The notes below the pieces were generated by a model that was given only the letters and a program-made list of their open reading frames with translations, was not told where the DNA came from and made no database searches. Positions 22,641 through 33,778 of a stretch of 64,000 nucleotides of DNA are shown one piece after another. The stretch spans positions 46,163,450 to 46,227,449 of the forward strand of contig OX359250.1 of assembly GCA_947179485.1 (NCBI GenBank), read 5' to 3'. Made by a program: the position numbers and the translations under genes. Source of the stretch: Allacma fusca (lineage: Eukaryota; Arthropoda; Collembola; Symphypleona; Sminthuridae). How positions within the stretch are numbered: position 1 is the first letter of the stretch; every line of letters starts with the position of its first letter.

Positions 22641-23161
22641 ATACAACTCAAGTTTATAATTATTTACATGTTATATGCAAGCCTAGAAGGGCAATGTTTG
22701 AAGTAGTATCATGTGATGAATTGAAATATGTAAAATTGAATAAGTTTCCGTTATGCCTTGTTGTAAATTCAGATCCCAGCACAAAGCCTGGGGATCATTG
22801 GGTAGCTATTTATATAGATAATAAGTCTAGTTTCTTAGAATTTTATGATTCATATGGTTTTGGCATAGATTACTATTCTGATGACTTCAATGTGTTTGCA
22901 AAGAGATGTAAACTTAGAATAAGAGAGAATACAAAGCAGTTGCAAAATTGGGGTTCAACGGTTTGTGGAAACTATGCATTATATTTTTTGTATAAAAGAC
23001 TCAGACGTTGCTCTCCCATGAACTTGTACTGCTCATTTTCAAATGACTTAGTTCGTAATGACAAATATGTTTCAATGTTTATTAATTCCAAAAAATATTT
23101 ATTAAAATCAAATTGTTGTAATAAGAATGTTCATCAATCAGTTACAGAGTTTGCAAAATAA
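22637..23161 (+). CDS. Adenain-like cysteine protease
   Basis: The 174-residue protein carries the C5/C48-type residues in order: His54 in GDHWVAIYID, Asp71 in FYDSYG, Gln103, and the nucleophile Cys110 in STVCGNYALY. In Polintons and adenoviruses this enzyme matures capsid and core proteins. It overlaps the capsid gene by 4 bp. No damage is visible. Confidence 0.85.
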   Translation: MNTTQVYNYLHVICKPRRAMFEVVSCDELKYVKLNKFPLCLVVNSDPSTKPGDHWVAIYIDNKSSFLEFYDSYGFGIDYYSDDFNVFAKRCKLRIRENTKQLQNWGSTVCGNYALYFLYKRLRRCSPMNLYCSFSNDLVRNDKYVSMFINSKKYLLKSNCCNKNVHQSVTEFAK

Positions 23162-23167
23162 ATAAAA

Positions 23168-24286
23168 CTAATACTTATTCCATCGTATAACAATTTTCTT
23201 TTTACATCCACTTCCATGTTGTCCATTTTTCCCACCACACCCAATGCATAATGTCTTAGAAATCTTTTTACGTTTTGATTTCGGTCTTACTGAATCATTT
23301 TTTTCATCATCACCATAGCAGGTTTTACGCTTGGTTGGATTCATTATGTTTTCAGTTTTAATCTTCTTTTCAGTAAGTATATACCGTTTTAATTTGGTTG
23401 GCTTGGTTGGTTTAACAGGTGGGGGTAATGCCCCTGGATCCTCACCGACATCGTTATTAATATTTTGAGTGTCTGGTAATGGGTCTGAAAACTTTGTAAA
23501 TAATCGCCTCTTGGGTAAAGTTGATGCATCAAAAGTATAATCTTCATAAAATTTTCGTTTGGTCGCGGGAATTCTTCTTGTATCGATATTGTTTTGAATG
23601 AATGGAGCCGGCTCTGAAAACTTTGAAAATAATCGTCTCTTGGGTATAGGTGATTCATCAAAAGTGTAATCTTCATAAAATTTCCGCTTACTCTGTGGAA
23701 TTCTTGTTGTATCGATATTGTTTCGAATCAATGATGGTGGATCCAAACATTTTGTAAATAATCGCCTTTTGGGGATAGATGATTCATCAAAAGTATAATC
23801 TTCATAAAATTTCCTTTTGGTGGGAGGATTTAATTTATTTGAAATATTTATGCTGTCTGGCCAATGATCTGAAACCTTTGGAACTATTTGTCGATTGGGT
23901 ATTTCTTCAAAATCATAATCACAATCATCTTCATGATCATCAAAATCGTAATCATCGTAAATTTTTCGTTTGAGAGGTCTTCTAGTTGCATGGGTGTGAA
24001 TGATTGGTTGGCGGGCAGTTCGATTATTTTCTTTATTTGAACTATACTGCTGGGAATTTTGAGGCTTGGACTTGTCATGAATCATTTTTACGAGAAGTGG
24101 TTTGTTATCTTCATACTGTTTCTTTTGTATCAGGGATCTAGCATGTTCACCATATAAAACTTGTTTTACATCATCAGGTAATTTTGTAGAGTCCAATATA
24201 TTTGAAGAAGATATTCCATGAGAATTAGCCTCAGACATCATTAGATTATAATGTGCCTCTGGTACTAATTTCATGCGTCGCGCCAT
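23168..24286 (-). CDS. Polinton accessory protein with tandem repeats
   Basis: The 372-residue product opens MARRMKLVPEAHYNLMM, which resembles the RRMVLVPE start of a conserved Polinton protein of unknown role. The central part repeats KRKFYEDYTFDESxIPKRRLF about every 50 residues (three close copies, plus an earlier diverged one with an acidic run). The C-terminus is Lys/Arg rich with CIGCGGKNGQHGSGCKKK, possibly metal binding. It lies on the opposite strand to the capsid block, converging on the protease gene with 6 bp between them. Confidence 0.7.
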   Translation of the reverse strand: MARRMKLVPEAHYNLMMSEANSHGISSSNILDSTKLPDDVKQVLYGEHARSLIQKKQYEDNKPLLVKMIHDKSKPQNSQQYSSNKENNRTARQPIIHTHATRRPLKRKIYDDYDFDDHEDDCDYDFEEIPNRQIVPKVSDHWPDSINISNKLNPPTKRKFYEDYTFDESSIPKRRLFTKCLDPPSLIRNNIDTTRIPQSKRKFYEDYTFDESPIPKRRLFSKFSEPAPFIQNNIDTRRIPATKRKFYEDYTFDASTLPKRRLFTKFSDPLPDTQNINNDVGEDPGALPPPVKPTKPTKLKRYILTEKKIKTENIMNPTKRKTCYGDDEKNDSVRPKSKRKKISKTLCIGCGGKNGQHGSGCKKKIVIRWNKY

Positions 24287-24287
24287 C

Positions 24288-24605
24288 TTACGGAAGGAAC
24301 TGCGAGATTAGGGATGATGCCAATGTTGCAAGGATCGGGATAAAGAAACCACCGCCTTTTTGTAAAACTTTACGTTTATTTTTGAAGGATGATGATTTTA
24401 ATGAGAGCGTGTGAAGATGCTTTTTGTAGGGACGCAGCTTTTCAACTGTGCCACGTGAGACTGGAACATTACCTAAAAGGAAATTCTTGGTGCATTCTGA
24501 CAAAGCTTTTAGTTCTTCGTTGGTGGCCTTATTGAGGACACGTTTTACACATTTCCTGGATTTGCATTTATGAAAAAAGACTTTATTATCAATTAATCTC
24601 TTCAT
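24288..24605 (-). CDS. Small Polinton protein with hydrophobic C-terminus
   Basis: I start it at the ATG at 24605 (MKRLIDNK). An upstream in-frame codon at 24674 would overlap the divergent integrase promoter. The 105-residue protein has a basic middle with LRPYKKHL and ends in QKGGGFFIPILATLASSLISQFLP-like hydrophobic sequence. The GGGF plus hydrophobic tail is widespread in Polinton small proteins. A membrane-active role like adenovirus pVI is inference. It is 1 bp from the gene downstream. Confidence 0.65.
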   Translation of the reverse strand: MKRLIDNKVFFHKCKSRKCVKRVLNKATNEELKALSECTKNFLLGNVPVSRGTVEKLRPYKKHLHTLSLKSSSFKNKRKVLQKGGGFFIPILATLASSLISQFLP

Positions 24606-24705
24606 TTTGAAAAGTAGATGTTGGACACATGAATGCAACTTTGTCAATGATGAATATAAGTTAGTGATTCGCATTTATTATTTATTTGCTTTCATGCTCA
24701 CTGTC
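24606..24705. promoter_or_regulatory. Shared intergenic region between divergent Polinton genes
   Basis: Only 100 bp separate the start of the small GGGF protein (leftward) from that of the integrase (rightward), so both promoters must overlap here. AT-rich; no specific element was identified. Confidence 0.4.
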
Positions 24706-25638
24706 ATGGCTGAGGCTAAAATTAAACGTCTGTATTTGAATCCCAAATTTAGAGGGAGTTTTTCAGGACTTAATACTTTTATGAAACACTATAAGGGTGG
24801 AGAATGTAGATCCACAATTGAAAAAGTTCTTCAGTCTATTCCTACATATGCTGAAAATAAACCAGCGTTACAGAGGTTTAAGAGACGGAGTGTGTATGTA
24901 CATGGGATGGATGAGCAGTGGGTAATAGACTTGATTGAAATCTTCCGATATGCAAAACACAATAATAACTATAGATATATGCTTAGTATTATTGATGTCC
25001 TGAATAAATATGCATTTGTAAAGCCTTTAAAGTCAAAAAAATGTGCAGATGTACTGAAAGTGTTTCAAAATATTTTAAAGACCTCTGGTAGAATTCCTCA
25101 ACGAATTCAATGCGATAAAGGAACTGAATTTAAAAAGGAATTCAAAGAGTTTTGTGTGGAAAAAGGAATTGGAATTTTTCATGTTCAATCAGAGCTTAAG
25201 GCATGTATCGTCGAACGATTTAATAGAACTATTATGGAAAAAATAAGTAGATATGTCCAACATAAGGGTAGTTACAAGTTTATACATGTTTTACCTAAGT
25301 TGGTTCAAAATTACAATAATACAATACATTCAAGTACTAAGTTTGCCCCGAGCTCGGTAAATTCCAAGAATGAGATGGAAGTATGGTATAATTTATATGG
25401 AGAAAGGAAACTTCACGTGTATAATAATCCCAAATTTAACATTGGAGACCGAGTATTAATTTCTATTGATAAAAATACTTTTGAGAAAGGCTATGCCAAA
25501 CGTTATCACCCTGAAGTATATACTATCAATAGAATCGGTAATTCTAATCCGAGAATGTTTTATTTAACTGACCCAGAGGATAATGAACCCATGGATGGTT
25601 GGTTTTATGCACAGGAACTTTCTAAAGTGAACTATTGA
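24706..25638 (+). CDS. Polinton integrase (retroviral-type)
   Basis: From ATG 24706 the protein has 310 residues, starting MAEAKIKRLYLNPKFRGSFSG as Polinton integrases do. The catalytic triad is visible: Asp75 in QWVIDLIE, Asp137 in IQCDKGTEF, and Glu170 in KACIVERFNRT. The C-terminal third (NIGDRVLISIDKNTF...PRMFYLTD) matches the chromo/SH3-like tail. It makes the 6-bp staggered insertion seen at the element borders. No damage is seen. Confidence 0.9.
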   Translation: MAEAKIKRLYLNPKFRGSFSGLNTFMKHYKGGECRSTIEKVLQSIPTYAENKPALQRFKRRSVYVHGMDEQWVIDLIEIFRYAKHNNNYRYMLSIIDVLNKYAFVKPLKSKKCADVLKVFQNILKTSGRIPQRIQCDKGTEFKKEFKEFCVEKGIGIFHVQSELKACIVERFNRTIMEKISRYVQHKGSYKFIHVLPKLVQNYNNTIHSSTKFAPSSVNSKNEMEVWYNLYGERKLHVYNNPKFNIGDRVLISIDKNTFEKGYAKRYHPEVYTINRIGNSNPRMFYLTDPEDNEPMDGWFYAQELSKVNY

Positions 25639-25766
25639 CAGCACATCATCGCCGGTCTACTATATAAGGTGAGAACATTTCTAAAAAATTTACATTCATC
25701 CTCAACAGCTTGTCCTAGACTTTCCAAACTCTTGGATAAATTTTGGTAAGTTTTGTTTTGATTATC

Positions 25767-26333
25767 ATGGCTGGTCCCGCTTGTGTTTTGAAAACTTTCC
25801 AATTTTTATTTTCTATGTTAAAATTTTTCAGAAAATTCAACAAGACCATGGACACTGAAATCAAACATTGTATAACCGCTGTGGAAGGTAACTCCACTGC
25901 TGAAACTACATCCATCGGAGGATCTGAGTGTGGGATACCCTTGGATAACATGGATATCGATTCCGGAGATGTCGCTGGTGGCGTTGTAAAACTTAAAGGA
26001 CCTAAGAAGCCAACATTTCGCATTCATGGAAATCCAATGGACCCGCACCGCCCAAAAGTTTGGTTCTCAAAGGCTGGAGAAGGAACAAAGCGTGTATTCA
26101 TGAATATTTCAAGACTCTGCCTCAATGGAACCAAGATGCGGATGAACTTCAAAGTAAATCAAACCGCTGAAGTTATTAGTAACCTTGTGTATTACTACAA
26201 TGTCGTACATGCCGATGTTGATGAACTTTATGAAACGTTGTCCAGCTGTATGGCACAGACTGAAGAACGTATTGCTAAAAGAGACGGTAAAATTTTAGAA
26301 AGTAATGATACTCCAGATGGTGTATGTAAATAG
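25767..26333 (+). CDS. Polinton gene of unknown function
   Basis: From ATG at 25767 this is a 188-residue protein with a hydrophobic basic N-terminus (VLKTFQFLFSMLKFFRKF), an acidic middle with repeated Thr/Ser, and a C-terminal half with FRIHGNPMDPHRPKVWFS and a long predicted helix ending in charged residues. I recognise no domain. It lies 128 bp after the integrase and before the spliced zinc-finger gene, both on the same strand. Confidence 0.5.
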   Translation: MAGPACVLKTFQFLFSMLKFFRKFNKTMDTEIKHCITAVEGNSTAETTSIGGSECGIPLDNMDIDSGDVAGGVVKLKGPKKPTFRIHGNPMDPHRPKVWFSKAGEGTKRVFMNISRLCLNGTKMRMNFKVNQTAEVISNLVYYYNVVHADVDELYETLSSCMAQTEERIAKRDGKILESNDTPDGVCK

Positions 26334-26583
26334 ATTTAAAACGTTTGTGTAAAAATTAAAAATAAATCTTACATTCACTTTTACAAGTATAAATGCTGCT
26401 TTTCTCTATTAATCATGAACCATTCTTCCATATTCTCTCATCAACTTGTTTTCATAAGCACATTTATGGACATTCGAATTTTGCTACCAATTTTTCTGTT
26501 CTTTCTGACTATTTCAATTAATACTCTGCTATCTTTATTCCTTCATAAACATTGTGCATTCATAACCCAAGACGTTTGAAATA

Positions 26584-27377
26584 ATGGCTCAGGCTTCGCT
26601 GGATAAACAGTCTATGGAAATGGATTCAACTATTAGTGGTAAGAATAAGTTATTGCTTCCCCGCAGGCGATTACCGCGGCGCGCGCGCACGTAGCTGTAA
26701 CGGTTTGGCCGCACAAAGGGAGGGGACGCAGGAAGTCCCAAACCTTACCCCATATCTGCCCCTTCCTTCGCCCCTACGTACAAACATAATATGATTGAGA
26801 AGACATTATCTACTTTTTTTTAACAGCAGTTGTAGCTAATGTGATTCATGAGGAAACTGGCATTGATGTGTGTGGTACTTGGGATTGGCTTAAAGTAACA
26901 CCAATGAACATTAAGCCATCATATTCCCCATCATCTTCGTCTACAGGATCAACACCTGAAATATCCACTGATGATTCCACCAAGCTAATGATTGATCCAA
27001 GAGTGAATAAAAGAAAGGCGACTACACCTCTCAAAGATGCTGGTATGCTAAAATCGGCAAAGGGCCGTGTAAAGTTGGACAAACTTGCTGCCAAAAAGAA
27101 GAAGAAGGATCAACATGGTGGTGGTGGTGTGATTAAAAGACTGTACCCAGTCTTTATCGACCCTGTTGACTCTTATTGTACATTGTGCAAAGACACTTTG
27201 GATGCAGAACAGATGGAGCGGAATAGGACTGTATTTGTCTCCATTGATCGTGTATGCGGTGAATGCGATGAACGACAGTTCACACTCATTCAGGATGGGA
27301 ATAAGATTTGTATGCGTTTTATTGACTTTGAATTTATCAGTCGATATTACAAGAATTATTTTAATATGAATATTTAA
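26584..27377 (+). CDS. Spliced Polinton zinc-finger protein, function unknown
   Basis: Exon 1 (26584-26638, ATG) ends at GTAAGA. Exon 2 (26827-27377) starts after a T-rich tract ending AACAG, and the phases join (G+CA). The 201-residue product has a basic middle (KLAAKKKKKDQHGGGG) and two CxxC pairs, YCTLC and VCGEC, forming a four-Cys metal-binding site. The C-terminus has an aromatic stretch. The intron (26639-26826) contains an unusually GC-rich block. No family is recognised. It may act on DNA or transcription. Confidence 0.6.
26639..26826 (+). other. GC-rich intron of the zinc-finger gene
   Basis: Between GTAAGA and AACAG, the stretch 26660-26780 (CGCAGGCGATTACCGCGGCGCGCGCGC and on) is far richer in G and C than any other part of the Polinton. 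I see no element ends in it. Confidence 0.55.
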
Positions 27378-27379
27378 TT

Positions 27380-28033
27380 TTATTTATTTGGATTAATAAA
27401 AATAACACAATCATTATCCGGGAATACATTATTTCTAAGCCTATATTTATCATCCTGGGTCTGGCTGCAATCAATCATAAGGTATCCATGGGGTATGGAT
27501 ATACACTGTTTATATGCCTCCTCAATGAGTGGGTACTTCTTACCACAGTTCATCTGGCATCCAATCCGGTTAACTACTTGGGTCTCCCTCGGGTTTTTAA
27601 ACAGACAAATGTACTTGGCATTAGTAGTAAGTGGACGCAGCCCATCATGGAAAAAGTTTTGAGTTATGAATATGATGGAGCAATTTCTATGGTGACTCCC
27701 TCTAACAAATGCCTGCAGGACTTCTTTAGACTTTGAAGCCTCCTCCATCAAATCATCCAAAATGTACAAGTATGGATTAAGCAGATCGTCACCATACTCT
27801 GTGGGGAGTCCTTCATGGAATTGTATTTCAGGGAATTCTTTTTTCGTGGATGCAAATACGTGGGGCTGATTTATCCCATAGCAGTATACCACATACTTTA
27901 CATTGGGAAATATGATTTCGTTTCGACGGGCTATTATGCTCTTAGTTAGGACTGATTTGCCCGACATTGTGGGACCAGAAATAATAAAATTAAAAGGTGC
28001 ATGAAGAGAGTAGTCAAATACAGGTGCATCCAT
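27380..28033 (-). CDS. A32/FtsK-like genome-packaging ATPase
   Basis: The 217-residue protein carries Walker A GPTMSGKS at residues 20-27, Walker B LYILDDL near 89-95, and a later SIIFITQN block (sensor-like). This is the DNA-pumping ATPase of Polintons, poxvirus A32 relatives and other double-jelly-roll viruses. The gene converges with the zinc-finger gene with 2 bp between, and is complete. Confidence 0.9.
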   Translation of the reverse strand: MDAPVFDYSLHAPFNFIISGPTMSGKSVLTKSIIARRNEIIFPNVKYVVYCYGINQPHVFASTKKEFPEIQFHEGLPTEYGDDLLNPYLYILDDLMEEASKSKEVLQAFVRGSHHRNCSIIFITQNFFHDGLRPLTTNAKYICLFKNPRETQVVNRIGCQMNCGKKYPLIEEAYKQCISIPHGYLMIDCSQTQDDKYRLRNNVFPDNDCVIFINPNK

Positions 28034-28358
28034 GATGAAGTATGAATTGAGAATAATATGAAAAATAAAGTAATGTCGGTAATGTGTGATGGAAAATTTT
28101 TTCGAACGTTTTCTTTGAATTATTATTCTTATTTAAAGCGACAACAACAAGTTTATACAAGAATAATTACATGGAACATATTCATTGGATTTTACACAGG
28201 ATTCTTAAACATACATGATTTATATTTAAATAATTATTCTTGGACGTCATTATCAACAACGCTTAAAAATTCATCCAATTTAATACTCGGAATATTCTTA
28301 TGCCCATAGGCTAAACTATTATTACAATCTATATGAAACCTTTTATTATCGAAGGCGG

Positions 28359-31300
28359 TCAACCCCCTCTTTTTTCAAATGTATTGTATATTGTATGCCC
28401 CACAGATACTATTCTTCTAAATTCAACGTTTGTTGAGGCACCCATTGTTTTGAGTATTCTATCGTAATCCTCAAATTTCTGATACCTTTTAACATATGAC
28501 TTAGGAATACCTTTTGCTTTTTTATCTACAATACCATCATGTGTTATGTATGTATACATTTTTGCCTTTAAAAATCTCATTGATTTTATAGGGTGCCCTG
28601 CAGAGACATCTTTCATAACTCCTCGAACCTTTTTTTTCTCATCTTTAAAATATGGAGCCCATTCTAAACCTACTATGGGAGCAATCGTTGACGGCCTAAA
28701 ATTAGAGAGATCGAACAGCTCATGATGTTCAAGCATATCCCTATACACATCTAAACTATGATTGGAACTCTCAATATGTACCATTAGACTATCAGTGTCT
28801 GTCCCTATTAGTTTAAGTTCGCACCCAGTCCCGGCATTGTACAATCTTTTAAGATAACCATAGTAGAAGTCATACATAACATTTTTACTAATATCAAGGC
28901 AAGATATACCTGTATAAATGGGTTTGTTCAGAAAAGCACTCGTCGGTCGCATGATAAACAATGCAACATCCGAGTTGACCATGACAACATCCTTAAGTGT
29001 TGCCTTTTTAGCAAAATTAATGGCCCGGTCAGAAAATTTGGAATTGCTATTCAGCTTTGGGGTTATTAAATGAATCCGTGTTCTATCTCTAACCTGCTCT
29101 AAAGACTTCCCGAAAACGGCATTAATCAATATCTTCCAGAAATCCTTCTCAAATTCAGTTGTAGCTTTTTTACGTTGATCTGTACACAAGTCTATATACC
29201 CCTTAAGCCATGGTGACTGCTTGAATTTTAAAATTCTATGTACCTTAGCTAATTTCAGGCCTAAACCCAGGTATTTCTTAAGTGTAGTGTAGTGCACTAC
29301 GTACTTTGTTTTTTTATTGAGATCGGTCACTAGCTTACTATTCTTTATGGATCCTTTACTAAGTTTTAATTTATCCCTCATCTCCCACTGAAATGACGAC
29401 ATTTCATTGCTGTCTACTGGGCGTTTTTCAGGTGCTAAAGGATAATCGTTAAAGTATTCATGCATGCCTTCATCGACAGTAAGGTCTACCTCAAAGAAAT
29501 ACCCCTCGACACCATCATCTGCTAAATCCATAATATTTTGTTCATGGGAAAGATACATAACTTCACCGTGACTCAACCATTTGAAACCCCCTGTTGGAAG
29601 ATGGGAGTCCATTGCCTTTGCATATAATGCATTAGCATCCCAATACATTATGTATGAGCAGTTTTTAGTTGTGTCATAACTATCCTGCATATATTTGTTG
29701 TTAGCATCGGCACTTCGTAATGATCCAGTACCTGCATACCCCCCTCTAACACCTGCTTCTAAAAATTCATGAGTATCACTATCCCTTATATACTCTAGCT
29801 GGACTTTGCTATACTTTAATGCAGCTTGCCAAGTTATCATTGGCAGGCTTAGAAACCTAGCTGGATCCATTTTAAATTTTTCTATAAAAATACCACGAAA
29901 ATTTTGAAATACATCGGCAAGTAAAGCGACATCTAGCTGACAGCAAAAGTTACAGTACTCACCCATGGTCCTTATACCAAATTTTTGCCAAACATCCTGA
30001 GCATGCTCATAGTCAGCCTGAGTAATATGCTCATCTTTTAGTTTGGAATAAAATGCCTCAATAGATGGAAGTTCCTGTTTTTCCAAGTCACCATAAGATT
30101 TTATAGCCTCATATGGGAAAACCCCTTTCCTAAGCAACAGTTCTTGATGCGCTACAGATGCCGGAAAATCTTTGGTAAATACATCCTTTGTAATAATGAA
30201 TTTTTCAGCCCCATCAACACCTAACATTTCCGAAAGCTTGTCCAGCGATGAATTTAAAAATCGCAGGCTATCAATAAACGTCAAGGTATTATTAACCTCA
30301 ATAGACATAAATTTTTCACTGCTAAGAGGTACAACGCTAACATTCTCTATCATTTCATGATTTAAATTGTAAACTATGGGGTGGCTGTCATACCCACTAA
30401 AATTATGTACTACAACTGGTATTTTCGAACACCAGCCAGCTCGAATATTACAAGATTTATGTGCTTGACCGATATACATATGATTGTAATGGTCATGATG
30501 CTCCACTGGAGCCCAACCATCCTGCCCTATTGGGTCAATTTCTTCATCACAAAAAAAGCAAACTGTGTGATCTATTTCAGCCATTCTTTCGGCACTAGGG
30601 TATATACGCTTGTGAGAAGCTAGCTTTTGCTTATCCTCTAATTTCTTACTAAGTCTTTCTGAAAACGGAATTATATCTCTAAAAAAGGAATCCATTAAAT
30701 TTTCATTGTCTGACTGAATATGATATGTACTTTTATGTTTTGTTCGCCCATCAGGCCCTACACAGATGTAAGAATAACTACAGGGGACATGCTCATGAGT
30801 GTATTTTCTGCAACCACCCGATTTAGATAGTCTAAATTGAAATTCATGTAAGTCATGCACCTTAGAAAATCGATCAATTTGAAGCTGTCCATCATTCGCT
30901 ACTTTTGGGACTAACTTGGATTCAAAATCTAAATAAATTACAAAGGGTGCAGGGACCATAAAGTTATAGGAATTAAAGCAAATATTCGCATCTGGGTTGT
31001 CCACAAAAGTTGCCTTCTGGGCTCCTATTTCAGAACACCTTTCTAACTGCATCCGCAATATTTCACATGATGAAAACATGGACAAACAATACCTACACAA
31101 GTGCTGCCTATACTTCTTCGCGGGGTCATTGTACATTTGCTGAATATCTGTACAAAGAACGTAGTGTTCTATACAATTATCGTCCACTCTATGTCTTAAA
31201 GGCTCGCTGAGATCAACAATATTTTCTAACCTTTCTTTCTGAAGAATAAGAACTAAATCAATATTGTAGACTTCACTTTTATTTATACTTTGCCTGTTTC

Positions 31301-33130
31301 GTTTTACAGTAGTGGATGGGGATTTTCCCTGGTGATTGTTTTTACTAATATAAAGTGGGAAACTATGTTTTTGAAACAGCCTTCTTTGTTTTTCGACTAA
31401 TGCTCGCCCTTTTAGATCCTTTAATACCTTATGTGTACTATTAATCCCGGTGTCATTGAATCCAAAAACATTTACAGAAATATTAGGATTGAGTTTTTCA
31501 AACAAAGGCATCTGCTCAATTGTCATAGGCATTTCTATTCCATTTAAATTTAGGCTATGAATAACTTCCCTATAGGTTTTCATTTCCTCAATTCTATAAA
31601 TCGAGGGCTTTATAGCGGCTGCTATGGAAAACAGAAAGCATGCTTGGAGGTCCTTCTCATTTTTGTATGATGCCTGTTTCGGTGTAAGCACCTCGCTATT
31701 ATATGCCTCTGTACTATTATTTACATTAATAAACATACCTTTTTCTCGACAAGCTAGCAGATGGGGTAGAGGTAAATACGAGCCACCTCGAAGAGGTTTA
31801 TATTTCATGATTACCATATCTAAAAGCGGAATGTCACTTAACGTAAGCCCTGAACCATTTTGACAGTATTCATCTATCATGTTGACTAGTTTTTCTACCA
31901 TCATATTAAGAGTAAAGTCTATACCATCGCTATGTAGTATTGTATGGGCGAATGAAGACATCCATTTGCTAACTCGCTGCATACATTCAGCATCTAGCTT
32001 TTCAAAAATACATTGTAAATGAATAATTATTTTAATGTTTATGAAATCTACTAAGTCTAAATTAATTTGTTGAATAAGTTGTGCCCTTATGCATTCAAAG
32101 AAACCCCGTAGGTCACCAGCCTGCGCAGTGTTATCAATGTCTACTCTGTATGACTTTAAATTATCCGTGAAAGATGCACGAGAGGGATAGAGTGTAAATG
32201 CACTATTTATTGGTGGTTCTTTGTCACCATTCCCAACTTGAACATTATGAACAAGTCTATTATGATTTACAAAATGAGCTTGTTTTCTAAATCTCATACT
32301 ACATAAAGTACATAATAAACTATCCCTGTCTATAAATTCTCTGTGACATTGGGCCATATGCATATCAATTTCCTCCCTGTTTCGGAATTCTAATTTACAG
32401 TTTGTGCACCTACTGTGTCTATAACAATCATTTAGGAAATCATACGTACCTCTTTCAAGATCCTCAGCTCGGCTTGGGCCCGCAATTACACTTGCATTAA
32501 CATTATCACTATTATCTTGAACTACACTATGACTGTTATCACTTTCGTCTTCCAGCTGATCTTCAATGATGTCCTGAGTGTCCAAGTTCTCAATTGCTTC
32601 CCCGGGCTCTACCACAGAAGCTTCCAGCACTGGGGCTACAAATAGTTCCAGGTTGTCAAGATCCACAGCGGCAAACATTTCATCATCACTATCTTCCATC
32701 TCACCAGCATACGAAATTGGTGCTGGAGCATATTGGTCCATCGGCATGTTGGCAAATATTTCATCATCAGAGTCATCAGCGAGGTCATCAACAATCGGAG
32801 CGGGTGCAGCTGCTGCTTGGGAATCCACGTTCAGATCCACTAATTGATTCCACCAAGAAGAAGTACAAACAAATTTAAAAAATTAGTATATTGTTAGCAT
32901 TATTGTTATTATTGTTAGCGTTACTATTTTTCTAATATTATTTATAACTGTAAAAACTTACCTCTAGCTTTTTTAGCGATAGATTCCTTCGAGGATGGTG
33001 CGGGACGTTTACGACCAGTAGCAGTAGATGGGATGTCTGAATTACTACAACTGATCTCGACATGATTAAGAAGTTCTTGGGGTGAGGGGAAAAATCCCCC
33101 GCAATCACATGTGAATTTACGTGGGGCCAT
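28359..33130 (-). CDS. Protein-primed DNA polymerase B with spliced leader exon
   Basis: Exon 1 (33130-32962) begins MAPRKFTCDCGGFF and ends in a basic run. The donor is GTAAGT and the acceptor lies at 32841-32840, with phases fitting (G+TG). Exon 2 (32839-28359) is about 1,490 residues. It begins acidic, has two C2H2-like fingers (CTNCKLEF...HMAQCH, CTLCSMRF...HNRLVH), and then the 3'-5' exonuclease motifs (YLDFESKL, HNFSGYDSHP). The polymerase motifs follow: YWDANALYAKAM, KILINAVFGKS, GTDTDSLMVHIE. Palm Asp residues are present. It replicates the element. A terminal-protein domain is expected upstream of the exonuclease in this family; I cannot point to its priming residue. Confidence 0.9.
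32962..33130 (-). other. Leader exon of the polymerase gene with a C2HC-like finger
   Basis: CDCGGFFPSPQELLNHVEISC looks like a C2-H-C metal-binding finger. It is joined to the main exon by a 122-bp intron (32961-32840). The same leader continues into a Lys/Arg segment resembling a nuclear-localisation signal (GRKRPAP, KKARG). Confidence 0.6.
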
Positions 33131-33778
33131 TTTGTAACGAAGTTTGAAAGAATTTCAACAAGAAATTTATAAAAAAATCAGAATTGAACAAAAAGTGCAG
33201 GGTAGAAACAAACAATGTTGAAATGACTGGAGAGCTTGGTAAACAGCGAATGAAAACAATTAGAAAGGCACTGTCGTTTAAGTACCCTTGGAGCGTGTAT
33301 TAATATCGAAGACAACGCCGCACAGCTGAGCCTTTCTCTTTTTCCAGGAATGCTATTTCCATGGTGTACGATACCTATTTTTTAATCCCATTGACGGATA
33401 GTTATTTTTCTATAAGCTGGCTATCTTAAAACTATTTATGAAAAGTCTAGTATTTCATGGTGTATATTCTGTATATTTATATTATTATTTCTGTTATTTA
33501 TTTAATTTTAGCATTTATTGAATAGTTTTTCACCACCATCACAGCGGGTGTTGCATGTACTACTTAAATTTATGATGTTTTCCGACTAATTCTACTATAC
33601 TGATTCCGAATCCATGATCAGAATTCATAAATTCACTCGGGAAAATAAATTAGGTTAAAAAAGGATTATTAGGGATTTAAACCAAGGATTAGTCCCTGGT
33701 GAAGGGAATGTAGCGACGTAGACGGAACGGATTAAGTGAAGGGGATTATTATTATTAATAATACAAAGGTGAAAGGGC
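33131..33778. other. Non-coding segment before the right Polinton terminus
   Basis: About 650 bp between the polymerase start and the right inverted repeat. It presumably contains the polymerase promoter. A run of ATT/ATAATA lies near 33746-33762. No gene or repeat unit like the left 39-bp array is seen. Confidence 0.4.

Noticed and set aside
28359..33130. Polymerase as an adenovirus or virophage gene from an infecting virus
   Set aside because: The flanking TSD, inverted termini, integrase and location within a retroelement show an integrated Polinton.
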